Positions 8,279-16,522 of a stretch of DNA of 64,000 nt are shown in pieces (positions within the stretch are counted from its first letter, which is position 1; every line of letters starts with the position of its first letter). Origin of the DNA: Maritimibacter fusiformis (GTDB taxonomy: Bacteria; Pseudomonadota; Alphaproteobacteria; Rhodobacterales; Rhodobacteraceae). The notes beneath the pieces were generated by a model. That model searched no databases. It was not told the DNA's origin and saw nothing but the letters and a program-made list of their open reading frames with translations. The DNA lies in contig NZ_VSIY01000013.1 of NCBI RefSeq assembly GCF_008086115.1, forward strand, positions 124,001 to 188,000, given 5' to 3'. Both the position numbers and the translations under genes were made by a program.

Positions 8279-8415
8279 TGGCAAACCGAATTGAATGGTA
8301 TAGGTTTGAATCCCCGGTGGCCCGCGTCCGCGATCCGTTTTTCGACGAATCAGCGGCTTCCGCGAAGACCGATCACGATGACGATGACGATGGCGATGGG
8401 CACGGGTCACGGTTG

Positions 8416-8481
8416 CCAGGGCAAGGGCAAGGGCAAGGGCAAGGGCAAGGGCAAGGGCAAGGGCAAGGGCAAGGGCAAGGG
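8416..8481 (+). repeat. Hexanucleotide tandem repeat, (CAAGGG) x10 plus one variant unit
   Basis: Ten perfect CAAGGG units run from 8422 to 8481, preceded by a variant CCAGGG and by a GATGAC-rich tract (about 8379-8398). It lies between the transposon end and hsdM. No convincing coding frame runs through it, although it is open in two frames as Gly-Gln or Gly-Lys dipeptides. Copy number is likely unstable by slippage. Confidence 0.9.
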
Positions 8482-8660
8482 ATCTGTCGGCGCGCCAGGA
8501 AACACTTGCAACAACTTCAGAAGGCCAAGCCTGCGGTCAGGCCCCTCCTTTCACGAAAAGCGGCAATTTCCTTGAGGAAGCTCGGCATTTCCGGTCATAT
8601 CGCCTTGGAAACGAAAGAGCGCCGCCCCGAGTGCAGCGCCGCGAAGAAACGAGGCGCAGC

Positions 8661-10943
8661 ATGGCGATCAAGAAAAGCGACATTTACCGTTCTTTATGGG
8701 AGAGCTGTGATCAGCTCCGGGGCGGAATGGATGCCTCGCTCTACAAGGATTACATCCTTACCCTGCTCTTCGTGAAATACATCTCCGACCGGGCCGGGCA
8801 ACCTGACGCCCTGATTGAGGTGCCGGAAGGATGCTCGTTCGAAGACATCCGCAAGCTGCGCGGCACTAAGGACATCGGCGAAGGCATCGACACTGCCATC
8901 GCCGGGATTGCCGAGGCGAACGACCTCAAGAACGTGATCGATCGGGCCTATTTCAACGATACCGAGAAATTCGGGCGCGGGCCCAAGATGGTCGCGACGC
9001 TCACCGCGCTCATCAACATCTTCAGCCGCGAGGAGCTGAACTTCAGCCGCAACCGGGCGGATGGCGACGACATCCTCGGCGATGCCTATGAATACCTGAT
9101 GCGGAACTTCGCCACCGAGTCCGGCAAGAGCAAGGGCCAGTTCTACACGCCTGCCGAGGTCTCACGCGTTGTCGCCGCGGTCGCCGGCGTCAACCGTGCC
9201 ACCAGCCCCAAGCAGACCGTCTACGACCCCACCTGTGGTTCAGGCTCTCTCCTCCTCAAGGCCGCCGACGCCGCCGATGTCAGCCTGACCATCTACGGTC
9301 AGGAAATGGATATCACCACCCGCGGCCTCGCCAAGATGAACATGATCATGCACGGGCGCGAGGATGCCGAGATCGCCCAGGGCGACGTCATCGGCGAGCC
9401 GCAGTTCAAGGCCTCCGAAACCGAACTCCAGACCTTCGACTTCGTAGTCGCCAACCCTCCGTTCTCGGCCAAGGCCTGGGGCGCGGGCCTGACCAGTGAC
9501 AACAAATTCGGCCGCTTCGACCTTGGCATGCCGCCCGACAAGAACGGTGACTTCGCCTTCTTGCTGCACATCCTGGGCTCCATGAAAGCCACCGGCTCCG
9601 GCGCGGTCATCCTGCCCCATGGCGTGCTCTTCCGCGGCAACAAGGAGGCCGAGCTTCGCCAGAAGATCCTGAAGCGTGGTTACATCAAGGCGATCATCGG
9701 CCTGCCGGCGAACCTCTTCTATGGCACCGGCATCCCCGCCTCGATCATCGTGCTCGACAAATCCGGCGCCTGCGCGGAGCGTCCCGTCTTCATGATCGAA
9801 GCCTCGCGCGGCTTTGCCAAGGACGGCAACAAGAACCGCCTGCGCGAGCGTGATATTCACAAGATCACCGATGCCTATACCCGGCAGGGCGAGATCAAGG
9901 GCTACTCCCGGCTCGTCCCCTACGCCGAGATTACCCGCAACGATTTCAACCTGAACATCCCGCGCTACATCGACGGCTCCGACTCCGAGGATCTGCAGGA
10001 CATCGAGGCGCATCTGAAAGGCGGCGTGCCGAACCGCGACATCGACCTGCTGGCCGAGTTCTGGGATGTCATGCCGGGTGTGCGGTCCATGCTTTTCGGG
10101 CCGAACCCGCGCCCGGGCTATTCCGACCCGCTGATCGCGCCGGAGGAGGTCCGCACCACCATCCGCAACCATCCCGAATTCGACGCCTTCAGAACTCAGG
10201 TTCAAACCATCCTCGACGGCTGGGCCGGGCAGAACGCGCCGCTGATGGATGGCATCCAGGTGGGCGACACGCCCAAAGCGCTGATCCACACCATTGCCGA
10301 GGACATGCTGACCCGCTTTGCCGAGGCGCCGCTCATCGACCAGTATGAGGCCTATCAGCGTCTCATGTCCTACTGGGCGGACACCATGCAGGACAATGTT
10401 TTCATCATCGCCCACGATGGTTGGGAAGCGGCCAAAGAACTGCGCGAGGCGCGCAAGGAGGTCGATGGCAAAAAGGTCAAATGGCTGGAAGAGGCCGACC
10501 TGACCGTGAAAAAGGTGCGCCTTGTGGCGGATGTCATCCCGCCCCGGTTGATCGTCGCCCGTTTCTTCCCCGAGATGCAGCGGGCGCTTGATGACGCGCA
10601 GGCCAAGGCCGAGGAACTGGCCCGCGAGATCGAGGAGATGGTCGAGGGACACGGGGCCGAGGGTGGTCTGCTGGCCGATGCGCTGACCGAGGCGGGCAAG
10701 CTGACCGCCGCGTCGGTCAAGGCGCGGCAGAAATTCGGCGAGGCCGAGCCGGAAGAAGCAAAGCTGCTGAAACAGGTGGCCAGGCTGATGACGGCCGAGA
10801 CGGCGGCAAAGAAGGCGGCCAAGGAGGCCGAGGAGGCACTGACCGAGGCCACTCTGAAGAAATATCCGGACCTGGACGGGACGAACCTCCTTGGACCTGG
10901 CAGAACAGCGTCATCGTCGCCCGCCGCGCCCGGCCAGAGCTAA
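8661..10943 (+). CDS. hsdM: Type I restriction-modification DNA methyltransferase subunit (HsdM), 3' end truncated
   Basis: An N6-adenine methyltransferase subunit. The N-terminal helical domain begins IYRSLWESCDQLRGGMD; SAM-binding motif I is DPTCGSG (189-195) and catalytic motif IV is NPPF (265-268). ATG at 8661 is chosen over an in-frame start 30 bases upstream because GAGG precedes it and the family begins there. The usual sequence after KKYPDL near residue 740 is replaced by an unrelated 20-residue tail, so the C-terminus is lost. No hsdS or hsdR follows, so methylation would need a specificity subunit from elsewhere. Possibly still expressed but probably not functional alone. Confidence 0.85.
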   Translation: MAIKKSDIYRSLWESCDQLRGGMDASLYKDYILTLLFVKYISDRAGQPDALIEVPEGCSFEDIRKLRGTKDIGEGIDTAIAGIAEANDLKNVIDRAYFNDTEKFGRGPKMVATLTALINIFSREELNFSRNRADGDDILGDAYEYLMRNFATESGKSKGQFYTPAEVSRVVAAVAGVNRATSPKQTVYDPTCGSGSLLLKAADAADVSLTIYGQEMDITTRGLAKMNMIMHGREDAEIAQGDVIGEPQFKASETELQTFDFVVANPPFSAKAWGAGLTSDNKFGRFDLGMPPDKNGDFAFLLHILGSMKATGSGAVILPHGVLFRGNKEAELRQKILKRGYIKAIIGLPANLFYGTGIPASIIVLDKSGACAERPVFMIEASRGFAKDGNKNRLRERDIHKITDAYTRQGEIKGYSRLVPYAEITRNDFNLNIPRYIDGSDSEDLQDIEAHLKGGVPNRDIDLLAEFWDVMPGVRSMLFGPNPRPGYSDPLIAPEEVRTTIRNHPEFDAFRTQVQTILDGWAGQNAPLMDGIQVGDTPKALIHTIAEDMLTRFAEAPLIDQYEAYQRLMSYWADTMQDNVFIIAHDGWEAAKELREARKEVDGKKVKWLEEADLTVKKVRLVADVIPPRLIVARFFPEMQRALDDAQAKAEELAREIEEMVEGHGAEGGLLADALTEAGKLTAASVKARQKFGEAEPEEAKLLKQVARLMTAETAAKKAAKEAEEALTEATLKKYPDLDGTNLLGPGRTASSSPAAPGQS

Positions 10944-11098
10944 AGGGAAACGGCGGGCACGGCCTCGCATCCCTGAAGACCCATCTGAGGCTGTCCTTCG
11001 ACCACCACGATGCCGGCGAAGATGCCCGGGCCGCTGCAGAGGTCGTCCTGCACGCGGAGAAAGCGAAGGGACCCGGGATTTGCTTTCACGATGCTTGA
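10880..11098 (+). pseudogene. 3' fragment of a DEDDh-family 3'-5' exonuclease
   Basis: In the frame one base off from hsdM, 73 codons read DEPPWTWQNS-VIVARRARP, then a GNGGHGLASLK block and the Exo III motif HHDAGEDARAAAEVVL, ending at a TGA at 11096-11098. This is the C-terminal third of an RNase T/DNA polymerase III epsilon-type exonuclease. No start and no Exo I (DxE) motif exist upstream, because the 5' part is replaced by hsdM. The two reading frames overlap at the join, around 10875-10900, which marks an old deletion or recombination point. Confidence 0.7.
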
Positions 11099-11288
11099 TC
11101 GATGCCAGCGCAAATACACCCACCGCAAGCCCGGCGGCTGGCGATCCGAAGCTATCAATCATCTGAAATGCGGGTAAAGGGCGGGAAGCGGCCGTTCGAG
11201 GCACTCGGATCAACGTCTCTTGGCCCTCGCAAATGTCGACGATAGTTATGCCTGCTGTAATGCCGGTAAATGGGACTGCGACCTTTTG

Positions 11289-12191
11289 TTATTCACCAGC
11301 AAGCAAGTCTACTTTCAACCCTGCGTAGTTTGTCTTGCCTGCAAGAATATCGACAAAGACCTGATTTCGTTTGGCGGCGCGATCTTTCAGTCGGTCGAAC
11401 GCCAAAACCTCAACCATTACGTTACGCATAGTATAATAATTGTAAGCCATCGGTCCCCCAAAGTTTGTGATCTTAAAATCGTTGTCTTTGAGGTATCGCT
11501 CAAGGTCAGCGTTCCAGTCTGCAATCACATAGCCACGGACCATGGTTTCGGGGGAGACCACGATCTTTCTGCCACCAGAAGTCGTAATGCCGCCGTAGTC
11601 CCGAATTTCACCCACCTGACTTATCAGCTGTTGGACGGGATTATCGGTTGGGTGATCTGCTTCCTCCGCGATATCATACTTAGCTTTCTGGGGACGCTTC
11701 ATTTCAACAAGTAGAAGCTCGTTGTCATTATTTACCAAAATGTCATGGGCATACGAGCCTTTTCCTCGATGCTTACCTTTCGGAGTTCTGTCACTGGAGA
11801 TGTATTCAGCATAGGCAAGGTCATCATCGATCAGCCATAGGTTATGCGCGGAATAGTCAATTTCTTCGCTATCCTTGTACCGTGGATAGACAAGCTGATG
11901 TACTGCGTCTTCTTTTGCGATGGTGCCATCTTCTTTTCGATTGAGCATCTCGGAAAGGACTTTGATTACGTCATTTCGGTAGGCCACATAGACTGCTAAA
12001 GCTTCCTTGGCGTCAGCCGTGATGTTATTTCGGACAACACTCTGGAGGTCTTCGTAGGGCGTTTCCGAGTTGATCTTACGGAAATCAAACTTGCTCCTGA
12101 GACGTGCGACGAACAAGTCTTGAGCAAGCTGCTCTTTGGATTCGAGAATTGCTCTTTCCTCTACAAACTCATTCAAGCTTTTTCCGCCCAA
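11289..12191 (-). CDS. PD-(D/E)XK nuclease-like protein; probably the C-terminal half of the adjacent ATPase gene
   Basis: A 300-residue frame with a restriction-endonuclease-like core: Asp150 (AHDILV), Glu163 and Lys165 (LLLVEMKRP), followed by a QLISQV helix typical of the fold. It begins at a TTG with a poorly spaced AGAGG. More telling, the same frame continues upstream without interruption to a TAA at 12222-12224 that ends the ATPase frame, so the two were probably one protein of about 690 residues. Composition is clearly AT-richer than the neighbours, a sign of recent acquisition. No named defence family is assigned. Confidence 0.6.
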   Translation of the reverse strand: MGGKSLNEFVEERAILESKEQLAQDLFVARLRSKFDFRKINSETPYEDLQSVVRNNITADAKEALAVYVAYRNDVIKVLSEMLNRKEDGTIAKEDAVHQLVYPRYKDSEEIDYSAHNLWLIDDDLAYAEYISSDRTPKGKHRGKGSYAHDILVNNDNELLLVEMKRPQKAKYDIAEEADHPTDNPVQQLISQVGEIRDYGGITTSGGRKIVVSPETMVRGYVIADWNADLERYLKDNDFKITNFGGPMAYNYYTMRNVMVEVLAFDRLKDRAAKRNQVFVDILAGKTNYAGLKVDLLAGE

Positions 12192-12221
12192 ACCTCTTCG
12201 CAGAATTGGATCAAGCGCGAT

Positions 12222-13352
12222 TTACTCCTCAACCTGCGCCTGCATCACTTTCCGTCTGCGTCCTGTGTAGTCAGGTTCCAAGGTGAGAATGTGTGCTTTC
12301 GCCTCAGCAGCCAAGGCATCTTTTAGCTTTTTGTCAGATTTGCCATGGGTAATCTTCACATTGAGGTTTTCGATTTTGTCACGAGACTGAGTCGCCTTGA
12401 AGTACGAGCTACTGACTGCAACGAGATAATTATATCGGCGACCATTCTCGTCTTCGAATGCAGTTTCACGAAGGCCCTTTGCGATGTTCTCCAAGTCGCT
12501 TGTGGCTCTGTTATCTGCATAGAAATAGAGACTATGCCGCTTCGACTTTTCGGCATCAATCGTCATAAAGTTGAATTTGAACTCAAACGTCTCACCTTCG
12601 ACCTCGAGAACAACGCTCTTCTCATCTCGAACGACTACACTTTCCGAGAAATATTTAGCCAGGTTGAATTTTGCATCGGCAATTTCAAAAATGAAATTCT
12701 TGGGTGCTTTTCTCTGAACAAAGTCCAGCAGGAAATGGTCCAGCACTGCGGTCAAGATCGACTCTTCTGTGTGGCCTTCATCAACGTCCGGACCGGAAAA
12801 ATTAAAGTACTTACAATATTCCTCAAGCGGATTTGCAAATACTACAGAAAGGCCACTCGAATAGGCATGACGCTTGATCAGCGCAGATTCGTCGATTTCC
12901 TCCAAGTTGTCAAAATCGCTGAGTGGCTTGTACTCAAATACCGCGTTGCTTTGGCTTCCGTCCTCGAAAGTGGTTGGCGATGAATAAAATACGCGGTCAA
13001 AGATCTTGAACGAAATAAAGCGGCCGAACCCTTTACCGTTTCTTCGAAGCTTGTTGCCGGTGAACGGCGTAAGAAATGCTATGAGGTTCTCCTTGTTGAA
13101 CCCCTCGCCGTTGTCTTCAACTGATATTCTTTTGTTATCAACGTCAAACTTTACACGAACGAAACCCTTCTCGTAGGCTTCTTCCCCATATTTGTCTTCT
13201 ATGGAGTGTAGTGAATTAGTAATCGCTTCAAACAGAGGATAAAGAAAACCAGTCAATTGAGATGGTAATGACGCTCGCTTTATCTCTGAAGCCAAATCCA
13301 ATCTACGGTGTTTCAAATTGCACCTCACTCGACAAGCTCTGCAAGGGTCCAC
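12222..13352 (-). CDS. GHKL (HATPase_c) ATPase, probable defence protein, ended by in-frame TAA
   Basis: A 376-residue GHKL-fold ATPase domain of the Hsp90/MutL/MORC type. The N box is FEAITNSLHSI (Glu42, Asn46), the G1 box DNGEGF (80-85) and the G2 box NGKGFGR (105-111). No kinase phospho-acceptor or sensor domain is seen, so it is not a histidine kinase. The GTG at 13352 is weak; a TTG at 13319 behind GTGAGGTG is an equally likely start. The stop at 12222 is followed in the same frame by the nuclease frame 11289-12191, suggesting a nonsense mutation in a single ATPase-nuclease gene. It is AT-rich and lies beside hsdM. Confidence 0.65.
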   Translation of the reverse strand: MDPCRACRVRCNLKHRRLDLASEIKRASLPSQLTGFLYPLFEAITNSLHSIEDKYGEEAYEKGFVRVKFDVDNKRISVEDNGEGFNKENLIAFLTPFTGNKLRRNGKGFGRFISFKIFDRVFYSSPTTFEDGSQSNAVFEYKPLSDFDNLEEIDESALIKRHAYSSGLSVVFANPLEEYCKYFNFSGPDVDEGHTEESILTAVLDHFLLDFVQRKAPKNFIFEIADAKFNLAKYFSESVVVRDEKSVVLEVEGETFEFKFNFMTIDAEKSKRHSLYFYADNRATSDLENIAKGLRETAFEDENGRRYNYLVAVSSSYFKATQSRDKIENLNVKITHGKSDKKLKDALAAEAKAHILTLEPDYTGRRRKVMQAQVEE

Positions 13353-13731
13353 TTGACGCTATTTTTTGACAGGTTTCAAGGCGGTACGATGGAGTCTTAG
13401 TTGAACATGCCGATGCAGCCCGGGGAGGCGCCTGGCCGATGGCCGTGGGCTCGGAGGTGAGCTATCACGGTGGGGCAATTCCCAACGTGCTCCAGGACGA
13501 ACGCCGCCGGATCAATGGCTTTTCAGTATGATCGGCGCTCCAGGGCCGCCGCCAAAAAATGTATTCGCACCGTTCCGTTTCAGGATCTTGTCGATGCCTC
13601 GGTGAATGACCGCTTTGGGCCGCTCGCGTCACTTGGGCAAAAAGGGCAGAAAGCACGCGTGAGCGAAAAGAGGACATCCAGTCCGCTTCGCGCCCAGATT
13701 CACCGCGAGCTTGGCGGCTCTCCATGCCATC
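13353..13731. other. Non-coding stretch, no gene recognised
   Basis: 379 bases between the ATPase start and the AraC fragment. It should contain the ATPase promoter. Around 13605-13630 it holds GAATGACCGCTTTGGGCCGC, resembling short intergenic remnants common in alphaproteobacteria. Nothing else is supportable. Confidence 0.5.
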
Positions 13732-14045
13732 GTGACCGCCGCAGCGGGCGGTGGGGTCGGTGCTGCTGCGTTGCTGGCCAGCGTCGGGATCGCTCCCGAC
13801 GACCCCTGGGACGCCAGGTAGTTGGTTCCGTCCGAACGCTACTATGACATGCTCGAAAGGATCGCCGATCAAATCGACGTGACGGATCTTCCCGTACGCA
13901 CCGGCGCTTCCCTGCGGCTTGACGAATACGGCGCGCTTGGGCGGCTGGCCTTCAAGGCTGCTACGACGCTTGGGGCGTCCTACGCGCGAGTGAAGCGCTA
14001 TGCGCGCCTCTGGACCAGCGTTGTCGAATACGAGCTGAGGCCGGC
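13732..14045 (+). pseudogene. Broken AraC-family regulator, N-terminal (arabinose-binding type) domain only
   Basis: From GTG 13732 the frame reads an AraC-type N-terminal domain: LLASVGIAPDDPWDA, then SERYYDMLERIADQ, DLPVRTGASLRLDEYGALG and RYARLWTSVVEYELR. It is interrupted by TAG at 13819-13821 and stops resembling the family at about 14042, where it runs into the reverse-oriented integrase fragment. The C-terminal helix-turn-helix pair is missing. Function is lost on two counts. Confidence 0.65.
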
Positions 14046-14226
14046 GAAGCTTGCTATCGATGGCGAGGTTGAATAGCGCGAGATCTCTGGTGTGTCCGGC
14101 AATCTCGAGACGGACCCGGATCGCCCAGACGTGCTTAGGCAGTAGTGGGCGCTTCTGGCCAACGATGCGGCCCTTGTTCCAGGCGGGACAGCAGACGCGG
14201 ATGGTTGGCAAGTTGGCGGTGGACAT
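14044..14226 (-). pseudogene. 5' fragment of a tyrosine recombinase (phage-type integrase)
   Basis: ATG 14226 follows a strong GGGAGGA site. The first 60 codons (NLPTIRVCCPAWNKGRIVG, then PLLPKHVWAIRVRLE and DLALFNLAIDSKLR) match the N-terminus of a small integrase family common in proteobacterial islands. Similarity ends at about 14044, at the join with the AraC fragment; the catalytic R...HxxR...Y part is gone. The frame stays open for another 190 codons of unrelated sequence, which should not be read as protein. Confidence 0.65.
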
Positions 14227-14615
14227 ATCAGTTCCTCCCATCCGCCCTGCCCACCTCGTCCTCGACATCGTGCCGATGGGCCGATCACAGCATCCTGATG
14301 AACCCCAGGTGGCCGCTCCGAGCCCAATTTGCCGAGTTCCGCGGGACGCACGCATGCCGGGTAGCGCCGGCGGGTAAAATATTTTCAATGACTGCTCGGG
14401 GCCTGTCTGGGGTTTGTAGCCCCGGAAATCGGGCAATCTGCCTGTCATTCCTCCAACCAAGCGTTTCAGGAGTTGATCGCAGGTTGCCGTTACCATCGTG
14501 AATTGGTACGCGATAGTCTTATTGACTTTCTGTCCATGAACCCACGCTGCAGGCCGGTCGGACGCCTGCATTGCCTGGCATCTTGAACAGGTCTTGCCCC
14601 CTACCGGAGATGGAA
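14227..14615. other. Intergenic stretch between integrase fragment and tehB-like gene
   Basis: Contains the integrase ribosome-binding site (about 14230-14237) and presumably divergent promoters for the integrase and the downstream methyltransferase. No coding frame has a recognisable motif. Confidence 0.5.
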
Positions 14616-15179
14616 ATGACAGATCTGAACAGCCGTCACGGCCTGAACCCGCCCCACAGCGAAGTGGTCAACGCTTGCCAGCAGATCGAGCCTTGCGATG
14701 CACTCGATATGGGGTGCTCGAATGGCCGCAATGCCCTTTACCTCAGCCAGCAGGGTTTCAACGTCACCGCAGTGGACAGCAACGCCAATGCCATTGGCAT
14801 GCTGCAATCCATTGTCGTGCAGGAAGGCATCGGCAATATCGATGCGCGCGTTTATGACATCAACGAGGCCGGATTGGATGCCGACTATGGGTTCATTGCC
14901 TGTACCGTGACCCTGATGTTTCTCGACCCCGGGCGGGTCGAGGCCGTTCTCGCTGACATGCAGGCACGTACCTTGCCCGGCGGCTACAATCTGATCGTTT
15001 GTGCCATGGACACAGCCGCCCATCCCTGCCCGGTCGGGTTTCCGTTCACCCTGCATGAAGGCCAGCTCAGCACCATCTATCAGGGCTGGGAAATGCTCAA
15101 GTACAACGAAGATCTCGGCACCATGCACAACGGGGCACAGCTACAGTTTGCAACCATGCTGGCGCGCAAACTGGCATAG
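14616..15179 (+). CDS. tehB: TehB-like SAM-dependent methyltransferase (tellurite resistance)
   Basis: A 187-residue class I methyltransferase. Motif I is LDMGCSNGRNALYLS; further TehB signatures are THSEVV-like PPHSEVV at the N-terminus, CTVTLMFLD, PGGYNLIVCAMDT, VGFPFTLHEGQL and WEMLKYNEDLG. TehB methylates tellurite and related oxyanions using SAM. ATG 14616 is preferred over a start 45 bases upstream because GGAGA precedes it at the right distance and TehB proteins begin there. TehA is absent. It is a plausible accessory resistance gene in the island. Confidence 0.85.
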   Translation: MTDLNSRHGLNPPHSEVVNACQQIEPCDALDMGCSNGRNALYLSQQGFNVTAVDSNANAIGMLQSIVVQEGIGNIDARVYDINEAGLDADYGFIACTVTLMFLDPGRVEAVLADMQARTLPGGYNLIVCAMDTAAHPCPVGFPFTLHEGQLSTIYQGWEMLKYNEDLGTMHNGAQLQFATMLARKLA

Positions 15180-15561
15180 GCGTTAATAGTCCTTGCGCGT
15201 CCGAGAATGCCGCCGGTGGGTGGCCCTCGCGCTTACGGCTTGGATGATTTCTGCCCGTGCCCCCGATGACGACGAGAACAAGGCCCTCCTGGTGAGGGAC
15301 GCCACGGCTTCAAGGCCATAGCCGTCAGTCGGCTACATGGGGCCGATTGACGGCTATGGCCCTGAAATTCCATCGCGGGGTGAACAGAGCCGAAGTTTTT
15401 TCTTCGTGCCTCTGACTGTTGGCCAATCTCCATATCAAAGGAGGGAAACAACTCTCATCCATCCCGGGCAGAACAAGGAGCCACCTACCCCCAGGAAACA
15501 GCACGCGGACAGGGCTTGAGGCTGCCATGAATGGCAGACGCGCAACAAAAGGAGCACCAAC
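15180..15561. other. Intergenic region with a long hairpin
   Basis: No coding frame is convincing. The region holds the 48-base inverted repeat at 15314-15361 and the AAAGGAG ribosome-binding site of the next gene (about 15547-15553). Confidence 0.5.
15314..15361. repeat. 20-bp inverted repeat (one mismatch, 8-base loop)
   Basis: Arms 15314-15333 and 15342-15361 (GGCCATAGCCGTCA-RTCGGC and its complement) pair at 19 of 20 positions; the odd pair is a G-U wobble in RNA. No T run follows on either strand, so it is not a standard terminator. It may be a recombination or transposase hairpin, or an RNA structure. Confidence 0.8.
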
Positions 15562-15975
15562 ATGCTGCGCAACCTACCCACGAAGACGCTGTCCGCAGAT
15601 CCGCGACTCGCCAGCGTCCGCGCGCATTTCGCCGAGCACGGAACGGCCCTGTGCAATGCCGCCGGGCTGATCGACGCCGACGCAGGAACTGCGCGCGTTC
15701 TGCGTCTCATGTCCACTCTGCGTGAAGCGTCGCGCCTCGACCGGGCGACGCGGCGCAGGCTGGTCGATCTGCACCGGCTCCTATCCCTCGATCCCGTTGT
15801 CGACGAGTTCGAACCGGACTTGTCCTTCTGGAGTCCTATCGACCCCGCCAGCCCCGAAGTGGAGGAGCTCTGCCTGCTCACCGACCGTCTCTATGACCTT
15901 CTGGTCGAAATCGGAGAACTGGATGAGGACCAGGATGCACTGGCGCTCGCCCTCCGGGCGCAAGACGCGGCCTGA
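15562..15975 (+). CDS. Hypothetical acidic helical protein
   Basis: A 137-residue protein with no family I recognise. It is Leu/Asp/Glu-rich and predicted mostly helical, with no signal peptide, membrane segment or cysteine motif beyond isolated residues. It starts behind an AAAGGAG site 8 bases away. It is followed after 75 bases by another unrecognised helical gene, and the two probably form an operon. Codon third positions are strongly G/C, so it is genuinely coding, but function is unknown. Confidence 0.6.
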   Translation: MLRNLPTKTLSADPRLASVRAHFAEHGTALCNAAGLIDADAGTARVLRLMSTLREASRLDRATRRRLVDLHRLLSLDPVVDEFEPDLSFWSPIDPASPEVEELCLLTDRLYDLLVEIGELDEDQDALALALRAQDAA

Positions 15976-16050
15976 AACGGACGGCCGGTCGTGCGCGGAT
16001 TGCACCGCTGGCGTCCTGCACTTCCCACGAAGCGACAAGAGGACACTGCC

Positions 16051-16521
16051 ATGAAATATTTCGCTCAACTGAGTCTCGACCATCTCTGGGCCCGGACGTT
16101 GCAGGAAATCGATTTCCTGCACGATGAAGCCCAACGCAATGATGCGGAGATGTCTGCACCAGACCTCAACATTCTGTCGAAAGCGCTCCGCGACCTGCGC
16201 AACGACGGGCCGCTTTCGGACCAGGTGGCTGGCGAGATCGGTCGCATCGAGGATCTTCTTTACGAAGCCGTCGCGCGAGAGACCCTCGGCTTCCGGAACG
16301 TCTTCGACGGAACGGATGACCCGGACCACGGTGCCATCGGGCGTGTCCTGGAGGTCCCTATTCTGTCGAAGAACGGCGCCGCTCTCGACGCTCTGCAACA
16401 GCGTTTCCGAAAGATCTTGGCCATGCGTGATCTTGTGGCGGCCCGGGTCGATGCGGGCTGCCAGATGGCTCGCCTGGGGGTCGCCGGAAACGACGCCGTC
16501 TCGGACAAGAGCGCAGCCTGA
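16051..16521 (+). CDS. Hypothetical helical protein
   Basis: A 156-residue protein beginning KYFAQLSLDHLWARTL. ATG 16051 is chosen because AGAGGA lies about 8 bases upstream; an earlier GTG-type start at 15991 has no site. No domain recognised; predicted mostly alpha-helical with no membrane segment. Same orientation as 15562-15975, and likely co-transcribed with it. Both look like plasmid- or integrative-element-type accessory genes. Confidence 0.6.
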   Translation: MKYFAQLSLDHLWARTLQEIDFLHDEAQRNDAEMSAPDLNILSKALRDLRNDGPLSDQVAGEIGRIEDLLYEAVARETLGFRNVFDGTDDPDHGAIGRVLEVPILSKNGAALDALQQRFRKILAMRDLVAARVDAGCQMARLGVAGNDAVSDKSAA

Positions 16522-16522
16522 A

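Noticed and set aside
8300-8345. Possible tRNA 3' fragment (GGTTTGAATCCC) just outside the transposon right tip, which would be an attachment site
   Set aside because: The T-arm stem does not pair (bases before the loop do not match those after it) and no other tRNA arms are present.
8422-8481. CRISPR or coding Gly-Gln repeat reading of the hexamer array
   Set aside because: There are no spacers, and neither frame has a start signal or flanking protein-like sequence; it is a simple tandem repeat.
13465-14571. One 368-residue minus-strand protein covering the integrase region
   Set aside because: Only about 60 codons from 14226 resemble a protein family and have a ribosome-binding site; the rest is unrelated read-through.
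15314-15361. Integron attC site
   Set aside because: No integrase gene of integron type, no conserved core sites and no gene-cassette arrangement nearby.
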